The notes: a model not told the origin generated them from the letters alone. Shown: positions 22,538 through 34,092, counted from the first letter of the stretch. The stretch: 64,000 nt of DNA from Oncomelania hupensis (GCA_036898135.1 CM072516.1:25431744-25495743), one strand, 5' to 3'. Numbers and translations are program-made.

Positions 22538-23712
22538 GCCTTCGCACACTGGCGTCTAAATCTTGGCGCTTGCGTCAAAGCGTCTGTGACGCGACGACGC
22601 CTGCAACTTGCTGCGTGCGTCATGGCTCGCACACAGGCGGCTTTTGACGCGCGCTTCTTTTGTGTACTTTCCATATTTGGAAAGTAGGCCTGGTTGAATT
22701 TTTTTCCTAAATGAGATGTGTAGCCATAGAGGTATAATTAGCTAGTTTTATCTCTATACATGTGTGGTAGTGCCTGTGCATAGGTCACTATATTACGTCA
22801 TTTCATTATTGACGTAAACAATCGCTGATGTGTTGGGGACAATAATCTATGAAACGTAAACAAGCGCAAGGGGTCGATCCCGGCGGCTTTCGACGCGCGC
22901 TTTTTTTGTGTACTTTCCATATTTGGAAAGTAGGCCTGGTTGATTGTTTTTCCTAAATGAGACGTGTAGCCATAGAGATATAACTAGCTAGTTTTATCTC
23001 TATACATGTGTGGTATGCATGTGCCTGTGCATAGGCTAGGTCACTAAATTACGTCATTTCATTATTGACGTAAACAATGGCTGATGTGTTGGGGACTATA
23101 ATCTATGAAACGCAAGCGGTCGATCCCGGCCGTTTCTGTTGAGTCTGATCTTTTCTCGCACTTCAGAAACACGTGTAGCACATTCCTACATAGCATGTGG
23201 TCACACAAGGCCTAATAATATCCGACACTACGTACTGACAAGCTGATAATTCAGAGCCGATCCACACACTGACAGATTTAGAACTTCAAGTCAAAGAGAC
23301 AACATCGGCAAAATATTTGGTCATCCACTTAGTCTACCACTCCAGCCCTTGTTCATGACACTGGCGATGTAGACCATGCTCTCCCTGTTCTTATCCCTAT
23401 CATGGTATGATTTCAACCCTGAATTTTACAAGTTCTCCTGACTCTGAAATAATTCAATCAACAACAGCACCTCATCTTCTTTCAAATCCGCCATTTTGCT
23501 TTTGAGAACGAGCGAGAGCTGCATTATGATTGGTGAAGCCGCGCGCCTTGCCGCTTGGAAATAGGATGGATTCTATTCTTGCGGTGACGCGCCGCGTCGG
23601 AACGCGCGCAGCAGTCGCGGACGCGAGGAAGTCTCGCACACAGAGCAGCGCGCCCAAAACTTAACGCGACGTACCAAAACTTGACGCGTTGACGCTAGTG
23701 TGCGAAGGGCTT
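22538..23712. mobile_element. Inner GC-rich element with inverted CCTTCGCACACTRGCGTC ends
   Basis: The left GGCCTTCGCACACTGGCGTC (22538) is mirrored on the right by GACGCTAGTGTGCGAAGGGC (23692-23711). Adjacent arm sequence is rich in GACGCG on both sides. The element lies inside the larger AT-rich MITE-like element. I found no clear target duplication. Confidence 0.6.
22636..23129 (+). repeat. Tandem duplication of a 246-bp unit
   Basis: Units 22636-22881 and 22882-23129 are highly similar. Both begin GGCGGCTTT.GACGCGCGC and contain the near-palindrome around CTTTCCATATTTGGAAAG. Confidence 0.85.
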
Positions 23713-24119
23713 TAAGCGTGGCCAAAACTGAAAATTAGTAATTAACAATGTGAATTACCGGTATCTCTGTGAATTATACAGAACACGTGTTAATTACAAT
23801 TATCACTGATACATGTAAGCTTTGCATGTTTTGACGCTAGTAAGCCGCCTTACCAGAATTAAGCATGGTCACGTGAAAATTATAATTATCAAGTGAATAT
23901 TTTAATTATTATGTCATATTTACAATTATCAGTTTTGGCGCATTTCCAGGCGGATTGATAGAGCCAAAACTGAAAATTAAATATGATCACACGAACATAT
24001 TTGTAAGTTTTGAATGATAATTGTAATTATCTCTTGATAATTGTAATTATCCCATGATATTTATAATTACCACATGATAATTGTAATTATCAGGTTTTGG
24101 CGCTAGTAGGCCGCCATAG

Positions 24120-24640
24120 ACTTCGCAGAGACCGGTCTCTAATTACAACCCTTTATTGCCCAAACTCGCTGCATGCCACCAAGCTGGCATTTCAAGTATT
24201 TATGGCTTATATTTATGATAATATCCATGCAATTTGACAAGAAATGGGAACTTGTGACCCACCCTGTGTTACAAATAATAGTCGTTTTGGGGCCTCATAC
24301 TTAAAATTCCTCTTGTGAGATAATAAAGTTGTCTGAATCTGAGTGAAAATCTTCCACTATCAATAGGACTATTATACAGCGTAACTGATTTTGATTAGGC
24401 TAACTCGCTGGTCAGATCTCAAGCAGCCAATGAGGTCTACCCTGGAAACAGTGCAGATTTGCTCACCTCGTTATGTAATTTCCACGCGTGATCAAAAGGT
24501 AGGTCCTCGTCATATTCTGGTAAGCTGATTAGCTTAGGGAGTGAGCCTCCTCATCACACACAGCTACGCTGTATTTGGGGCTCGTCCCAGTCTTGCCGCC
24601 TCTGCACCTCCGAAAGCAATCTCCTTTCTCCTGTGCTACT
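24120..24640. other. No gene
   Basis: The sequence appears unique up to the probable 5' end of the RTE-like LINE, which I cannot fix exactly. Confidence 0.4.
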
Positions 24641-24722
24641 ACGTCATCTGCTCTGTGGGTTCGGGCATTAAATAGAATAGACCCAACGTTTCCCGGCGTG
24701 TCGTAAGAGGCGACTAACAGGG

Positions 24723-24929
24723 GTGATGTTAGCACGGCATCACTGGGCGAAAGTCTTCTACACAGAAGTCACCGGCCAGGGCGGAGGAACCTCACGTTAC
24801 TACAGGTTCAACGACCATGTGCTCAGGGCCAAGGCGAGCCACACTGTATTCGTGGATTTCGGCTGTGGCCAACAGCCTGGAGAGGATTGGGCACCGCCAG
24901 GTCTTTTTTGCCCAAGACACACTACATGA
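24723..24929 (+). CDS. Small frame overlapping the start of the RTE ORF
   Basis: This 68-codon frame overlaps the EN-RT ORF start by 43 bp. The related copy at 42.7 kb has the same sequence block but the frame is broken there. It may be a leader ORF or the 5' UTR. I recognise no domain. Confidence 0.25.
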   Translation: MMLARHHWAKVFYTEVTGQGGGTSRYYRFNDHVLRAKASHTVFVDFGCGQQPGEDWAPPGLFCPRHTT

Positions 24930-27928
24930 TGACACAATCCACTAATTCCATACCGGATCGGTCGTCGCCCGGGTCGTCACACGGCACAAGGACCGCGCCT
25001 TCCGTTGGCCACCAGGACGGAGGTGTTAAGTATGCTACTGATGGACAATTTAGCAAGATCCGCACGAGAAACAACATCGTCATAGGAACCTGGAATGTCA
25101 GGACCCTAACTGCGGAAGGAAAATTAGAAGAACTGGCCCACGAGTTGGACCACTATCGATGGAATGTTCTAGGTATCAGCGAACTGCGCTGGAAAGGCCT
25201 AGGTGAAACAACGACCGACAAAGGCCACAAGCTCTATTTCAGCGGTAGGGATGACAGGCACGAACACGGCGTTGGATTCTTGGTCCACAAGAACATTCTA
25301 GCCACTGTCATGGGTTGCCGCCCAGTCTCCAGTAGACTCATTACCATCCGCCTGAGAGCAGCCCCTTTCAACATCACCATCATCCAGGCCTACGCCCCAA
25401 CATCAGACTATGACGACAGCAAAGTGGAGGATTTTTATGAAAATCTACAGGCGGTCCTTGACCAAGTGCCGAAGAAGGACATAGTCATAGTGCAAGGCGA
25501 CTGGAATGCCAAGGTTGGCCAAGATGCGCACCACAACTGGGGAGACACATGCGGACCCCACTGCAACAACGAGACAAATGACAGGGGTCTGAGACTCTTG
25601 GAGTTTGCCAGATACAACAATCTGGTACTGGCAAACACGCTTGGTCTCCACAAAAACTCCAGACGATGGACATGGCACAGTCCTGGCGGGGAGCATCACA
25701 ACCAAATAGACTACATCATGGTCAAGAAACGCTTCAGATCAAGCATCAACATTGGCAGGACACGTACTTTTCCAGGAGCAGACATCGGAAGTGACCACGA
25801 TCTCGTGATGATGTCTTTCCGGCTCCACTTGAAAAGAGTAAATACAGCAAAGTGCACTAGACTGAAGTTCGACCTGGACAAACTGCAAGACCCGGAGGTG
25901 GCAGAACTATTTCAGGCCACAATTGGAGGGAAATTTGCACCACTGCTCATTTTGGGGGCTGGTGAAGTAGATGTCAACACCATGACCACCACCTTCAACT
26001 CAGCTGTGACAGATGCTGCCACTGAGATCCTTGGCAAGCACCGACCAAAGAAGAAGCTGTGGATCACACCTGAACTTTTGGATCTGTGTGATAAACGAAG
26101 AGAGATGAAAAAGAAAAAGAACACCTCACAGGGAGCTGATGTCTACCGAAAAATCAACAATGACATCCGAAAAGGCATGCTCACAGCAAAGGAGAACTGG
26201 ATAGAAGATCAATGCCAGGAAATAGAGAACAGTCTGAACAAGAACAACAGCAAGAAGGCCTACCAGACTGTGAAGCGGCTGACAAGTGTCAAACAGCCCA
26301 AAGTCTCCACTATCCAAAGCAAGTCTGGCATATGCCTTACAGAAGAACAAGAAGTCTTGGACAGATGGACAGAGTACTGCTCTGACCTTTACAGCCATAC
26401 ACCAAATGGAGACCCATCAGTTCTAGCATGTCCCGAGAACAGAGAAGAAGAAGAAATCCTCCCAATTCTCCGGGAAGAAGTTGAGGCAGCAGTGCAAGCG
26501 CTAAAGAAAGGGAAGTCAGCGGGAGTGGACAACATACCCGCGGAACTGCTACAAGCAGGAGGAGAAGCGATGATTGATGCCCTCACCATTATCTGTAACA
26601 AGATCTGGCAGAGTGGGGAGTGGCCTATACCATGGACCCAGTCGCTTGTCATCACTCTTCCCAAAAAAGGTAACCTTCAGGAGTGTGAAAATTACCGGAC
26701 CATCAGCCTCATCAGCCATCCCAGCAAGGTCCTCCTGAAAATAATACTCAACAGGTTGAAACCCCAAGCTGAACAAATCATAGCTGAAGAACAAGCAGGA
26801 TTCAGGGCAGGGCGAAGTACCACTGAGCAGATTTTCAACCTCAGAATAATCTGTGAGAAATACCTACAGCACCAACAACATCTATATCATGTGTTCATAG
26901 ACTTCAAGAAGGCGTTTGACCGAGTCTGGCATGCAGCTCTATGGGCAACAATGAAAGTGTACAACATCAGCCCTAAAATTATTGAAGTCATCAAAAGCCT
27001 GTATGACAAGGCTACCAGTGCAGTCCTCCACAACAGAGCCATCGGGAATTGGTTCAGAACAACAATCGGCGTGCGTCAAGGATGCCTACTCTCTCCAACA
27101 CTCTTCAACATCTTCCTAGAGCGCATCATGTCGGATGCTCTTGCAGACCATGAAGGCACAGTCAGCATAGGGGGTAGAGCAATCTCCAATCTTCGTTTTG
27201 CAGATGACATTGATGGATTGGCTGGAGAGGAACAAGAACTTGAACAGCTGGTACAGAGGCTTGACACCACCTCCAAAGCCTATGGAATGGAAATAAGTGC
27301 AGAGAAGACCAAAATGATGACCAACAACACCAATGGCATCAATACGGACATCAAAGTCCAAGGCCAATCCCTCGACACAGTGCATAGCTTCAAATATTTA
27401 GGAGCCATTGTATCAGACAATGGGTCCCGACAGGAAGTCCTCTCCAGGATCGCACAAACAACTGCTGCCCTGACAAGGTTGAAGCCCATTTGGAAAGACA
27501 GGACCATCAGTCTACATTCCAAAGTAAGACTGCTGCGCTCCCTTGTCATCTCCATCTTCCTATATGCTTGCGAAGCATGGACCCTCACAGCAGATCTCCA
27601 ACGAAGAATACAAAGCATGGAGATGAGGTGCTACAGAAGACTTCTGGGCATTTCCTATACCCAACACATCACCAACGACGAAGTCCGACAGACCATCACA
27701 CAAGCCATTGGACAACACGATGACCTGCTAACAGTGGTGAAGAAACGGAAACTTCGGTGGTATGGCCATGTCACCAGATCATCAGGCCTTGCAAAGACTA
27801 TTCTGCAAGGCACAGTGCAAGGAGGTAGAAGAAGAGGGAGACCGAAAAAGAGGTGGGAGGACAACATTCGAGAATGGACTGGTTTGACACTGAGCGAAGC
27901 CATCAGGGCTGCTGGTAAAGGTAGGTAA
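24887..27928 (+). CDS. RTE-like LINE ORF: endonuclease + reverse transcriptase, C-terminus replaced by SINE
   Basis: The ORF has 1013 residues. The AP-type endonuclease spans about 64-310, with GTWN (N70), SE99, GDWN (D205), IDY (D275) and SDH (D303, H304), so all the expected catalytic residues are visible. RT spans about 520-830 with SAGVDNIPAE, AGFRAGRST, DFKKAFD, GVRQGC and FADD near 770. The C-terminal region contains the conserved RKLRWYGHV and RPKKRW blocks of RTE-type ORFs. The last residues (GKGR) come from a SINE inserted after IRAA. The original frame resumes after the SINE and would stop at 28297-28299, so about 25 residues are displaced. The ATG at 24887 overlaps a small upstream frame (24723-24929); the true start is uncertain. 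Confidence 0.9.
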   Translation: MGTARSFLPKTHYMMTQSTNSIPDRSSPGSSHGTRTAPSVGHQDGGVKYATDGQFSKIRTRNNIVIGTWNVRTLTAEGKLEELAHELDHYRWNVLGISELRWKGLGETTTDKGHKLYFSGRDDRHEHGVGFLVHKNILATVMGCRPVSSRLITIRLRAAPFNITIIQAYAPTSDYDDSKVEDFYENLQAVLDQVPKKDIVIVQGDWNAKVGQDAHHNWGDTCGPHCNNETNDRGLRLLEFARYNNLVLANTLGLHKNSRRWTWHSPGGEHHNQIDYIMVKKRFRSSINIGRTRTFPGADIGSDHDLVMMSFRLHLKRVNTAKCTRLKFDLDKLQDPEVAELFQATIGGKFAPLLILGAGEVDVNTMTTTFNSAVTDAATEILGKHRPKKKLWITPELLDLCDKRREMKKKKNTSQGADVYRKINNDIRKGMLTAKENWIEDQCQEIENSLNKNNSKKAYQTVKRLTSVKQPKVSTIQSKSGICLTEEQEVLDRWTEYCSDLYSHTPNGDPSVLACPENREEEEILPILREEVEAAVQALKKGKSAGVDNIPAELLQAGGEAMIDALTIICNKIWQSGEWPIPWTQSLVITLPKKGNLQECENYRTISLISHPSKVLLKIILNRLKPQAEQIIAEEQAGFRAGRSTTEQIFNLRIICEKYLQHQQHLYHVFIDFKKAFDRVWHAALWATMKVYNISPKIIEVIKSLYDKATSAVLHNRAIGNWFRTTIGVRQGCLLSPTLFNIFLERIMSDALADHEGTVSIGGRAISNLRFADDIDGLAGEEQELEQLVQRLDTTSKAYGMEISAEKTKMMTNNTNGINTDIKVQGQSLDTVHSFKYLGAIVSDNGSRQEVLSRIAQTTAALTRLKPIWKDRTISLHSKVRLLRSLVISIFLYACEAWTLTADLQRRIQSMEMRCYRRLLGISYTQHITNDEVRQTITQAIGQHDDLLTVVKKRKLRWYGHVTRSSGLAKTILQGTVQGGRRRGRPKKRWEDNIREWTGLTLSEAIRAAGKGR

Positions 27929-28208
27929 AGGTAGTCCCATAGCCTTGTGGCCGTAGGGGAGCGTGATGTTGGAGATCACACTTATCTTGGGCCAGCGTAA
28001 TGAGGGTGATGCCCAACTCTCTCCCTCGCTGCTTTACCTTCCCCACCCTCAAGAGAGTAGGTACTCAATCACAGTTGAGTCAACTGGGGGCGTTGTTGTT
28101 TGTCGCTTCACACCTTAGCGGTCACCCATCCAAGTGCTAACCGCACCGGACGGTGCTTCACTTTCGACACAGTAGCGAGTGCTCCAACCACTGCACTATC
28201 CGACACCC
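27915..28208 (-). mobile_element. tRNA/5S rRNA chimeric SINE, copy in the RTE LINE
   Basis: On the minus strand it starts GGGTGTCGGATAGTGCAGTGG, which looks like a tRNA 5' half with an A box. It continues into GGTTAGCACTTGGATGGGTG and ACCGC, which closely follows the internal control region of 5S rRNA. The body ends in an ACCTTTAC-type tail. It is flanked by an 11-bp target duplication CAGGGCTGCTG (27904-27914 and 28209-28219). A second copy at 36282 has the same ends. Confidence 0.9.
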
Positions 28209-28310
28209 CAGGGCTGCTGAGGACAGAGAAAGATGGAGTATGCTGGTTAAACGATCATCTGTGGTGCCCCTACGACCTTCGGGTTACGGGACAGGATAGG
28301 ATAGGACTAC

Positions 28311-29954
28311 GTCATCAGGACAGCAGGGTTCTGTCCCATGGCGTGAGTAGGACCGGAGTTGTTTCCCGTGGGTGGCTAATGGCGGTATAGGGCCCACCGA
28401 ACATCTGGGACTGCCAATGTCGCGTCTACATTCAGAGCCCGCAGTCCTTCATGTCTGTTTGATTCCTACCAAAAGTTCAGCGTGCATTGTAGACAGTCTG
28501 TAATTCGTTTCATGGAGAATGAAAATAAAGCAGAGGACTTTAAAGCTTCCTGATGTCGCAATTTGTGTAATGATGGAAGTAAAGAACCCACATTTCGATT
28601 GTAAGACAGACTTTCTAGTGTTTTCCGTGCCCACATTTTCCCGTGAAAATGCATGGAAGACACAAAAAGAAAAAGAAAAAAAAAAGAAATAAAAACATCA
28701 CATGGGATTTCTGTATTTCTATTTCTGTAAGAGTTCTGATGACCTGGCGTCATTGTTTTATTCAACCCCCCTCTTACTCCACTCATTCCAATCTCCAGCT
28801 CCGATCCTACCGGTCTACAGACGATATAACTAGTTATAAAGCAGAGGAGGCCAGAGTTCATACAAAGTTTACAACAACTACGCCAGTGTAGCATTCATTG
28901 CCTGTGGACTTACGCCGTGAAACAACTTAAACCCAAGCTGGCCGATCGATCTCTATCTCAATATGCCCCTAACCTGCCTGAACACATGCCCAGATCTCTT
29001 GTACGAACACTCTTCTGCCTTTTTTTCCCTTCAAATCCCACACAATACAACTTTTCTCTTCCTCGTCAACTTGCTTGCACGTCATCGTAATATTGAAGTG
29101 GCTATGGAGCAGCCTTTTCACACCGAAAATAAAACGCCATTATTAATAACAATAATGCGCAATAAAGAGGAAATACACTGCCTCGCCCCAGCAATCATGG
29201 CAGCCCAGACATGCAAACTGTCTTAAAACTTTAAAACAACTGTTTTGTCAGGCAAACACCCTTTACAGAAAACAAGCATGCAAAACTCTTAAAACACGCA
29301 CCCTACCGTAACATTAACCCCCCCCCCCCCCACTTAATTTGCCATGCAAAGTAAAGATAAAATGCTCTCACATCCAATTTCCCACCCCTCCCTCTGCTCC
29401 ACGCAACCCCTCCCTTACCCCATTCCGCCCCCAAATAATGTTGTTAAAAAATAAATAAAACAGTAAAAACGCGTTTGCGTGGGACTTAAAACATGAAAAG
29501 AAACTAAAACAAACTTGTTAGTCTAATCCGTTCGATGTCGCACCCACGAATGTCGCACCCACGCTCGCGAATGCCTAGTACAAACACCCAGGCGTTTGGC
29601 GAAAGTTGGTGAAATTACTTAGAGTACCAAAAAAGATTCCCACGCACTCTTTTAACTTAAGAGCCCAAACCCACACAACTGATATCGTTTCCATCTAGTT
29701 AACGCTTATTTGGAACTTGTTCTACATGCCCAGATGTGTTTCAATTAGCGATAGTTATTTTCGGGTGAAACATATGGGTCTGAATGAACAAAGGAGCGTT
29801 GGTGAACGCAGTTTGCGGTCAGGGTATCATTTCTTTCATTTGGGGGTAAAATCAGCCCTAAGCTACTCAGCATGAGCTTCGAATTACAGCCCAAATCCCA
29901 GCGAACACATAGGTACAAATTTGACAGCTAACATAATTATATAATCATTAGAAT
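28311..29954. other. No gene recognised
   Basis: There is a short A-rich run near 28670 and a C-run of about 13 at 29320. A duplicated phrase GTCGCACCCACG lies near 29535-29560. No domain-bearing ORF is visible. Confidence 0.45.
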
Positions 29955-30598
29955 GCTATCCAATCCTATCCTATACCGTAACTCGAAGGCTGTTGGGGCA
30001 CCACAGATGATCCCTTTTACCAGCGTACTCCACCTTTCTCTGTCTTCAGCAACCCTCATGGTTTCGCTCAGTGTCAAGTCAGTCCATTCTCGAATGTTAT
30101 TCTCCCATCTCTTTTTCTGTCTCTCTCTTCTTCTGCCTCCTTGCACCATGTCTTGCATGATAGTCTTTTCAAGGCATGATGCTCTGGTGACGTGGCCATA
30201 CCATCGGAGTTTCCGTTTCTTCACCACTGTGAGCAGGTCATCGTGTTGTCCAATGGCTTATGTGATGATCTGTCGGACTTCGTCGTAGTTAATGTGCTTG
30301 GTATAGGAAATGCCCAGAAATCTTCTGTAGCACCTCATCTCCATACTTTGTATTCTTATTTGTAGATCTGCTGTGATGGTCCATGTTTTGGAAGCGTATA
30401 GGAAAATGGAGATGACAATGGAGCGCAGCAGCCTTAACTTGGAATGTAGACTGATGGTCATGTCTTTCCAAATGGGCTTCAACCTTGTCAGTGCCGCAGT
30501 TATTTGTGCGATCCTGTAGAGGACTTCTTGTCGGGACCCGTTGTCTGACACAATGGTTCCTAAATATTTGAAGCTGTGCACTGTGTTGAGGGATTGAC
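29955..30598 (-). pseudogene. 5'-truncated RTE-like LINE copy (C-terminal part)
   Basis: The minus-strand frames 30602-30258 and 30227-29937 match the last third of the RTE ORF at 24.9-27.9 kb, with the same KYLG.IVSDNGSRQEV, RKLRWYGHV and KKRW blocks and the complete C-terminus. It is frameshifted near 30240. The GGATA tail (here TATCC) is at the left end. The 5' end is cut after CAATCCCTCAACAC, typical of incomplete reverse transcription. Confidence 0.88.
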
Positions 30599-31059
30599 GC
30601 ACAGTGCAATTATTGTAATGGCTCTCAAAAACAAGACAACAACTATACAGAAAAACGATAGACAGATTGCATAGGTAGGCATCAACAATCTATTCTGGCG
30701 TCTGGAAAGCTTATTTTACCAAAGTTGCGATATGACCGCAGCTAACCGCTTATTTTCGGGGTGATTTTCGTAAATTTTCGGCGAGGGCAAGGAGAAGCTG
30801 CAGACTTGTTTGGAAAGCTTTCATCGCAAAATTATATTGAACTGATTAACTTATCTATGATAATCCAATCTAATGTAGAATTTAGAGGGAAAAATGGACT
30901 CGAAATCACATTAAAATTGAAATGGCCACTCCAAAATATTTCATAACAAATTTGTAAATGGATGTTTCTCTTCCTTGTCTTTCTGAGTGTTCAAGTACGA
31001 AGTTCTCCGAATTGTCATGTACATACAGACTTCGGATTTGTATTTTCTTTCATAACAAC
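30599..31059. other. No gene recognised
   Basis: AT-rich sequence without repeat matches inside the window. Confidence 0.4.
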
Positions 31060-32427
31060 TGTCACGAATTGGCTAGTTTAACTCTGCTCATTGACTATTT
31101 AGCCATGTGTAGTCTTTGTAACATTAGAGAGAGTCAGTATATTACACAGCAGCAATTAAATTACACAGCAGACCACACACCGCGAGCCCGACCCACATCG
31201 CAGTGACTCAGCACTTGAGCTTTGAATCGGACCGTTTTAACCAATCAGAGCAGGCTCAGTGGGTAGAGCAGTTTTGAATGTGTCAAAACCTAAGACAGTT
31301 TGAATCAGTCGTGTGTGAGACGAGGTAGAGTCAACATCTCCACAGCTAGAGAAATCTCTACACTCATAGACCAGGAAGCAGGACTTAGGAATCTCAGAAT
31401 TCTCTCAAGTCATCACGGGCCTGAACTTGTCAAACAGGTAAATGAACACCCTTCTGTTTCATCGTGATATATTTGTATTATTGTTGAAATTATGTTTGAA
31501 GAATTTGCTATGCATAAATGTGAATTGTTAATCCGAATTTGCCGTACCACGTGGAAGAGCCGAGCACGAGGCGAAACACGACCGGTTGCGCCGCCATGTT
31601 GTATCCCGTACGGAACCACTGTTGTTTAACTTATATGTATGTTTGCAGACCAGTGGCTGTACCACTGAATGTTTATATTATTATTAATTCTGTATGTGTA
31701 TAGTTAGACACGATTGATATTTATGTATGTATAGGAATTTAGAGTTGAGATTCCAGTGGAACCCGGAAGTAGCAGAATGTTCGTCGCTTATGTATAGAGA
31801 TGTGGAGCTATCACTGAGGGCTACTTGGCCTTCAGTGAGACGCTCTGCACAAACCGATTATTCAGGGTTGTGCAGAATTTCGTCTCTTATATTACAGACG
31901 AGCAGGCGAGCTATCCCGAGCTATCCCGAGCTATCCTGTGCACCCCACTCCACAGAAACGACTAGTTGGTTGAGGAACCTCTACCGCACAAGTCGGAACG
32001 AGCGACCCGGTAAAACACCCTGTCAGACCCCACAGCGTGGCAAGGGAACCCAACTACACAACGACAAAGGTGTACCAGAAGCTACCTCACAGAAGGACTT
32101 CGAACACCCCACACATGAGTTAAGTGCAAAAACGAAGGTGCACTTAAACTGATCATAACAGGACCACAGTAGTCCAACTCTTCAGAAACTGTAAAACGGA
32201 CCACAGTAGTCCAAATCTACATGAAATATAATAGCAAGTGCCCGAGGAAGATAAAACAGCTGCCTAGACTATCAGCGATCGAACTATTAGCATTGAAAGA
32301 GACTTTTTAAGTTAGATTAGTACTTAGAGAATCTTGTATAGAGTAGAAGAAATAAATGTGTGATTTTAACTGTTATCAAGTGGCTGGACTACATATGATT
32401 CATAGCCGTGTGAAAGCTAGTGTGACA
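31060..32427. other. Possible solo LTR, tentative
   Basis: The stretch starts TGTCACGAATTGG and ends GTGTGACA, short inverted ends of LTR type, with AATAAA near 32351. A similar start TGTCACGAA occurs at 39012, before a TATATAAAG. No matching target duplication is visible, and the 141-codon frame inside (31727-32152) shows no family. It may instead be part of a host transcript. Confidence 0.25.
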
Positions 32428-33139
32428 GTATCTTTTACCATTTTTCTATCTATTTCTGTACCCCAACCTTAACACAGAACGAGCTAAACAAATAAATTTA
32501 TTAAAGTAATTCATAGGGTGACTTACTAGCAGTTCCCACCGAATAAACGTGAGGGTCCATAATTCCATTGTGCAGAGCCCATAAACCCCACGTGACAACA
32601 ACAACCCATCTTTTTTTAATGGAGGCGTGCTCGATTTAAGTTACAAAGGTTAAACTTATTGTTTCAAAAGTTGTAGTTCTTAGTTGTTGTTTTTTCTCGT
32701 CTTCCTTCTTTCTACCATTCAAATTTGTGTTCGAACTGTACAAATTACTCATAATTTTAGCATTTGTTTTGTAGTCTTGGGATCCTGTGCATTGTATACG
32801 AGTCAATTAACACCCCAAAGACCACAAAACCTCACAATATCTCTCTATCCCCCATTAACTCCCACCCCCCAACAAAAGATTAAAGTTCGAGACGGGCTTT
32901 CGGAGTTCTACAAAACGTCGGTAATACAGATTTTGTACACATTACTCTTTCATAGTTTGTCTCATTTCAGTCCAATCTCAGATATCCTTAAGGAAGCATG
33001 AATATTCTGTTATGTAGTGAGTGGAGTTCCAGTCTTTTGGAATCATCTACAGTATCGCATAATCAGTCAGTTCCGTTTAGGAGGAAGAGGGACGAAAGTC
33101 AAGTCAAGGGATTGGGCTATAAATTGAGTGATGACAGAT
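32428..33139. other. No gene recognised
   Basis: Mixed AT-rich sequence. I see nothing that I can support. Confidence 0.4.
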
Positions 33140-33153
33140 AAACGTAGGTTGAA

Positions 33154-33346
33154 GGGGCCGGGTAGCTCAGTTGGTAAGAGCGTCTTGCTAGTAACCGAAA
33201 GGTCGCTGGTTCGAATCCCGGATTGGTCAACGTGTGATCATATTATTTTCCCCTTTACCAACAACTGGCCCGCTGGTGTCAGTATAAATCGGTCCAGTAG
33301 TCACCTATATGCGAAAGTGTCGTGTGACTATAATCTACATACAAAC
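33154..33346 (+). mobile_element. tRNA-derived SINE, copy 3
   Basis: Same family as 7607-8005, with perfect A and B boxes and the GACTATAATCTACA tail plus ACAAAC. It is flanked by AAACGTAG at 33140-33147 and 33347-33354. Confidence 0.9.
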
Positions 33347-33360
33347 AAACGTAGCTCAAC

Positions 33361-33430
33361 TTTGATTGATTGATTGATTGTTGCTTTAGGTCCAGCGGAC
33401 TCTTCCGAGCCAAATCAGGACCGGTAGCTC
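33361..33430 (-). repeat. 3' end of the GTCCAGCGGACT repeat with a TTGA tail
   Basis: (TTGA)n is followed by GGTCCAGCGGACT and AATCAGGACC, matching 42015-42058 and, inverted, 61105-61165. On its own strand it ends in a tetranucleotide tail, as a short retroposon end does. Confidence 0.7.
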
Positions 33431-33480
33431 AACTTCTACCATGCCCAACGAGACTTTGGGCCAAGGACAACACATGTGCA

Positions 33481-33616
33481 TCAAGAAGAAAAAGTACAAG
33501 AAACACAAGAACATCAACAACGACTACGACGACGACGAGAAGAAGAAGAAGAACAACAACAACAACAAGAAAAACAACAAGAAGAAGATGAAGAAACGGA
33601 TGAAAAAGAAGAAGAA

Positions 33617-33647
<31 letters not shown>

Positions 33648-33720
33648 AAGAAGAAGAAGAAGAAGAAGAAGAAGAAGAACAACAACAACAACAACAACAA
33701 CAAGAAACAGAAGAGAGGAT
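33481..33720. repeat. GAA/AAC compound microsatellite
   Basis: AAG, AAC and GAC units, with pure GAA at about 33610-33678 and AAC to about 33702. Lys-rich frames are artefacts. Confidence 0.95.
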
Positions 33721-33848
33721 GCATGGTGATGTGGAGAGGAACAAAGGCAAACAGAAGACAGACAGAAAGACAGATCAGTCCTTGGTATTTACGCAGACAA
33801 TTCGAAGCATAACTGGTGAATGACGATCTGCTAAATAATGCATCATGT

Positions 33849-34092
<244 letters not shown>

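Larger units (their letters stand above)
22205..24119. mobile_element. MITE-like element with GGCCTACTAGCGCC inverted ends and AATTATC palindromes
   Basis: The left end (TCTATGACGGCCTACTAGCG) and the right end in reverse complement (TCTATGGCGGCCTACTAGCG) form TIRs of at least 28 bp. Inside each end many units of the near-palindrome GATAATTACAATTATC recur. Internal copies of the TIR-like GCTAGTARGCCGCC (about 23838) suggest nested insertion of relatives. A fragment of the same family is at 54118. No transposase is present. Superfamily and target duplication are not determined. Confidence 0.75.
24640..28310 (+). mobile_element. RTE-like LINE, nearly full length, split by a SINE
   Basis: From about 24655 it matches the start of a second copy at 42975 (minus strand). 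It carries the EN-RT ORF and ends TACGGGACAGGATAGGATAGG. The GGATA tail recurs in other copies (29.96, 52.02, 63.63 kb). A SINE at 27915-28208 interrupts the last part of the ORF. Confidence 0.85.

Noticed and set aside
31727..32152. 141-residue frame as a host protein
   Set aside because: No recognisable domain, low-complexity pieces such as the repeated GAGCTATCCC, and no exon context.
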